Made by a program: the position numbers and the translations under genes | Source of the DNA: an uncultured Ruminococcus sp. | Lineage (GTDB): Bacteria > Bacillota > Clostridia > Oscillospirales > Acutalibacteraceae | DNA: 6,406 bases | NCBI GenBank assembly: GCA_946055445.1 | Contig: CAMGGF010000078.1 | Span: forward strand, 1 to 6,406 | Direction: 5' to 3' | The notes under the pieces: generated by a model | The model's input: the letters and a program-made list of their open reading frames with translations, nothing else | What the model was told of the DNA's origin: nothing | Databases searched by the model: none | In this document: positions 5,118 to 6,406 of the stretch, one piece after another | Position numbering within the stretch: the first letter of the stretch is position 1 | Layout: each line of letters opens with the position of its first letter

Positions 5118-6406
5118 ATGAAAAAACAGCAAAATGAGCACCGTGAGGAATACATCCCGTTTGAACAGCAGAAAATCGTCAATGTGGAAATCAACAAGGA
5201 GATGAAAAAATCCTTTTTGGATTACTCCATGGCGGTTATCGTTTCGCGTGCGCTGCCCGATGTGCGTGACGGTTTAAAACCCGTACACCGCCGTATTCTT
5301 TACACGATGTATGAAAACAATCTGTATCCCGAAAAAGCATACCGCAAGTGCGCCGACACCGTCGGTGCGGTTTTGGGGCGCTATCACCCCCACGGGGACG
5401 CGTCTGTATATGACGCGATGGTGCGTTTGGCGCAAAGTTTCTCTATGCGCTATATGCTTGTTGACGGGCACGGCAACTTCGGTTCGGTGGACGGCGACCC
5501 GCCCGCCGCTTACCGTTATACAGAGTCGAGAATGAGCAAAATCTCCATGGAAATGCTCACGAATATCGACAAAGACACCGTCGATTTTATGCCGAACTAT
5601 GATGACCGCTTGAAAGAGCCGGTGGTTTTACCGTCGCGCTTCCCGAACCTTTTGGTTAACGGCTCAACGGGTATCGCCGTCGGTATGGCGACCAACATTC
5701 CGCCGCACAATATGCGGGAGGTCATTGACGGCATCAATGTGTTAATTGACAACCCCGACGCGACGCTGGAAGAAATTATGGAGTGCATCAAAGGCCCCGA
5801 CTTCCCCACCGCAGGCATCATTATGGGGCGTGCGGGCATTCGCGCGGCATACGCCACGGGGCGCGGCAAAATCACCTTGCGCGCCCGTGCGGAAATTGTC
5901 GAAAACGAGAAAACAGGCAGATTTTCCATCGTTGTAACGGAACTGCCCTATCAGGTCAACAAGGCGCGTCTGATTGAAAGCATTGCCGACTTGGTGAAAG
6001 ACAAACGCATCGAGGGCATTGCCGACATCAATGACTATTCCAGCCGCGAGGGTATGCGTATGGTCATTGACTTAAAGCGCGACGCAAACCCGCAGGTGGT
6101 GCTCAATCACCTGTTCCAATACACGCAACTGCAAATTTCCTACGGCATTATTCAGTTGGCACTCGTAAACGGCGAACCGAAAACCCTGACTTTAAAGGAA
6201 ATTTTACAGAAATACATTGATTACCAATGTGAAATCGTCACGCGCAGAACGAAGTATGAACTGAAAAAAGCGCAGGACAGAGAGCATATTTTGGAAGGGC
6301 TTGCCAGAGCCATTGACATTGTGGACGAAATCATTGCCACCATTCGCGCCTGTAAGGGCGGCACGCCCGAGGCAAAAGTTGCGATTATGGAAAAATTCGG
6401 CTTTGA
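5118..6406 (+). CDS. gyrA: DNA gyrase subunit A (N-terminal part, cut by window end)
   Basis: GyrA is the DNA breakage-reunion subunit of gyrase. 429 codons are present and open to the window edge, about half of a normal 800-850 residue protein; the C-terminal DNA-wrapping domain is missing only because the window ends. Landmarks are SRALPDVRDGLKPVHRRIL (43-61), the quinolone-region helix HPHGDASVYDAMVRLAQ (90-106), LVDGHGNFGSVDGD (114-127), the active-site Tyr134 in RYTE (133-136) and the tower region with NGSTGIAVGMATNIPPHN from about 181. Numbering runs 12 ahead of E. coli because of a longer N-terminus. Ala95 occupies the E. coli Ser83 position, while Asp99 (E. coli Asp87) is conserved. 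The start has a good ribosome site. Placement directly after gyrB at the origin region supports gyrA over parC. Confidence 0.97.
   Translation, partial: MKKQQNEHREEYIPFEQQKIVNVEINKEMKKSFLDYSMAVIVSRALPDVRDGLKPVHRRILYTMYENNLYPEKAYRKCADTVGAVLGRYHPHGDASVYDAMVRLAQSFSMRYMLVDGHGNFGSVDGDPPAAYRYTESRMSKISMEMLTNIDKDTVDFMPNYDDRLKEPVVLPSRFPNLLVNGSTGIAVGMATNIPPHNMREVIDGINVLIDNPDATLEEIMECIKGPDFPTAGIIMGRAGIRAAYATGRGKITLRARAEIVENEKTGRFSIVVTELPYQVNKARLIESIADLVKDKRIEGIADINDYSSREGMRMVIDLKRDANPQVVLNHLFQYTQLQISYGIIQLALVNGEPKTLTLKEILQKYIDYQCEIVTRRTKYELKKAQDREHILEGLARAIDIVDEIIATIRACKGGTPEAKVAIMEKFGF

Overview
The window is an ordinary chromosomal replication-origin-proximal gene cluster. It reads on the + strand dnaN – yaaA (S4 domain) – recF – remB (DUF370) – gap – gyrB – gyrA (cut by the window end). 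This is the classical dnaA-dnaN-yaaA-recF-yaaB/remB-gyrB-gyrA order of Firmicutes, with dnaA presumably just upstream of base 1. The presence of RemB, a GyrB of 654 residues without the TOPRIM insertion of proteobacteria, and a clostridial-type GyrA point to a Clostridia-class Firmicute. The GyrB wording LPLWGKMLNVEKAR and the palindromic GTAGGGGCG-type repeats suggest the gut Ruminococcaceae/Oscillospiraceae side of that class. This assignment rests on recalled family features, not on a search.

Positions 15-2715 hold four tightly packed genes. dnaN and yaaA overlap in ATGA, the recF ribosome site overlaps the yaaA stop codon, and recF and remB overlap in TGATG, so translational coupling in a single operon is likely. 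They encode the sliding clamp, a small S4 RNA-binding-type protein, the RecF gap-repair ATPase and a RemB-like regulator. RecF is notable because its ABC signature reads SQRQ instead of the usual SQGQ.

Positions 2716-3142 (427 bases) contain no credible gene. The first part holds two weak hairpins that could act as a terminator. The middle (about 2786-2988) is a compact island of four inverted repeats belonging to intergenic palindromic families, ending in a long imperfect palindrome. The last part (2993-3142) is a degenerate tandem repeat that forms the gyrB leader, with a perfect small hairpin in one unit. An open reading frame in frame with gyrB runs through this leader and can mislead start calling.

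Positions 3143-6406 hold gyrB and the first 429 codons of gyrA, 10 bases apart, with the gyrA ribosome site overlapping the gyrB stop. Together they encode DNA gyrase, which introduces negative supercoils. Two positions equivalent to known quinolone-region residues differ from the E. coli type: GyrA Ala95 (E. coli Ser83) and GyrB Trp469 (E. coli Lys447).

I found no previously undescribed multi-gene system. The points most worth a second look are the gyrB leader repeats, the palindrome island and the RecF signature substitution.
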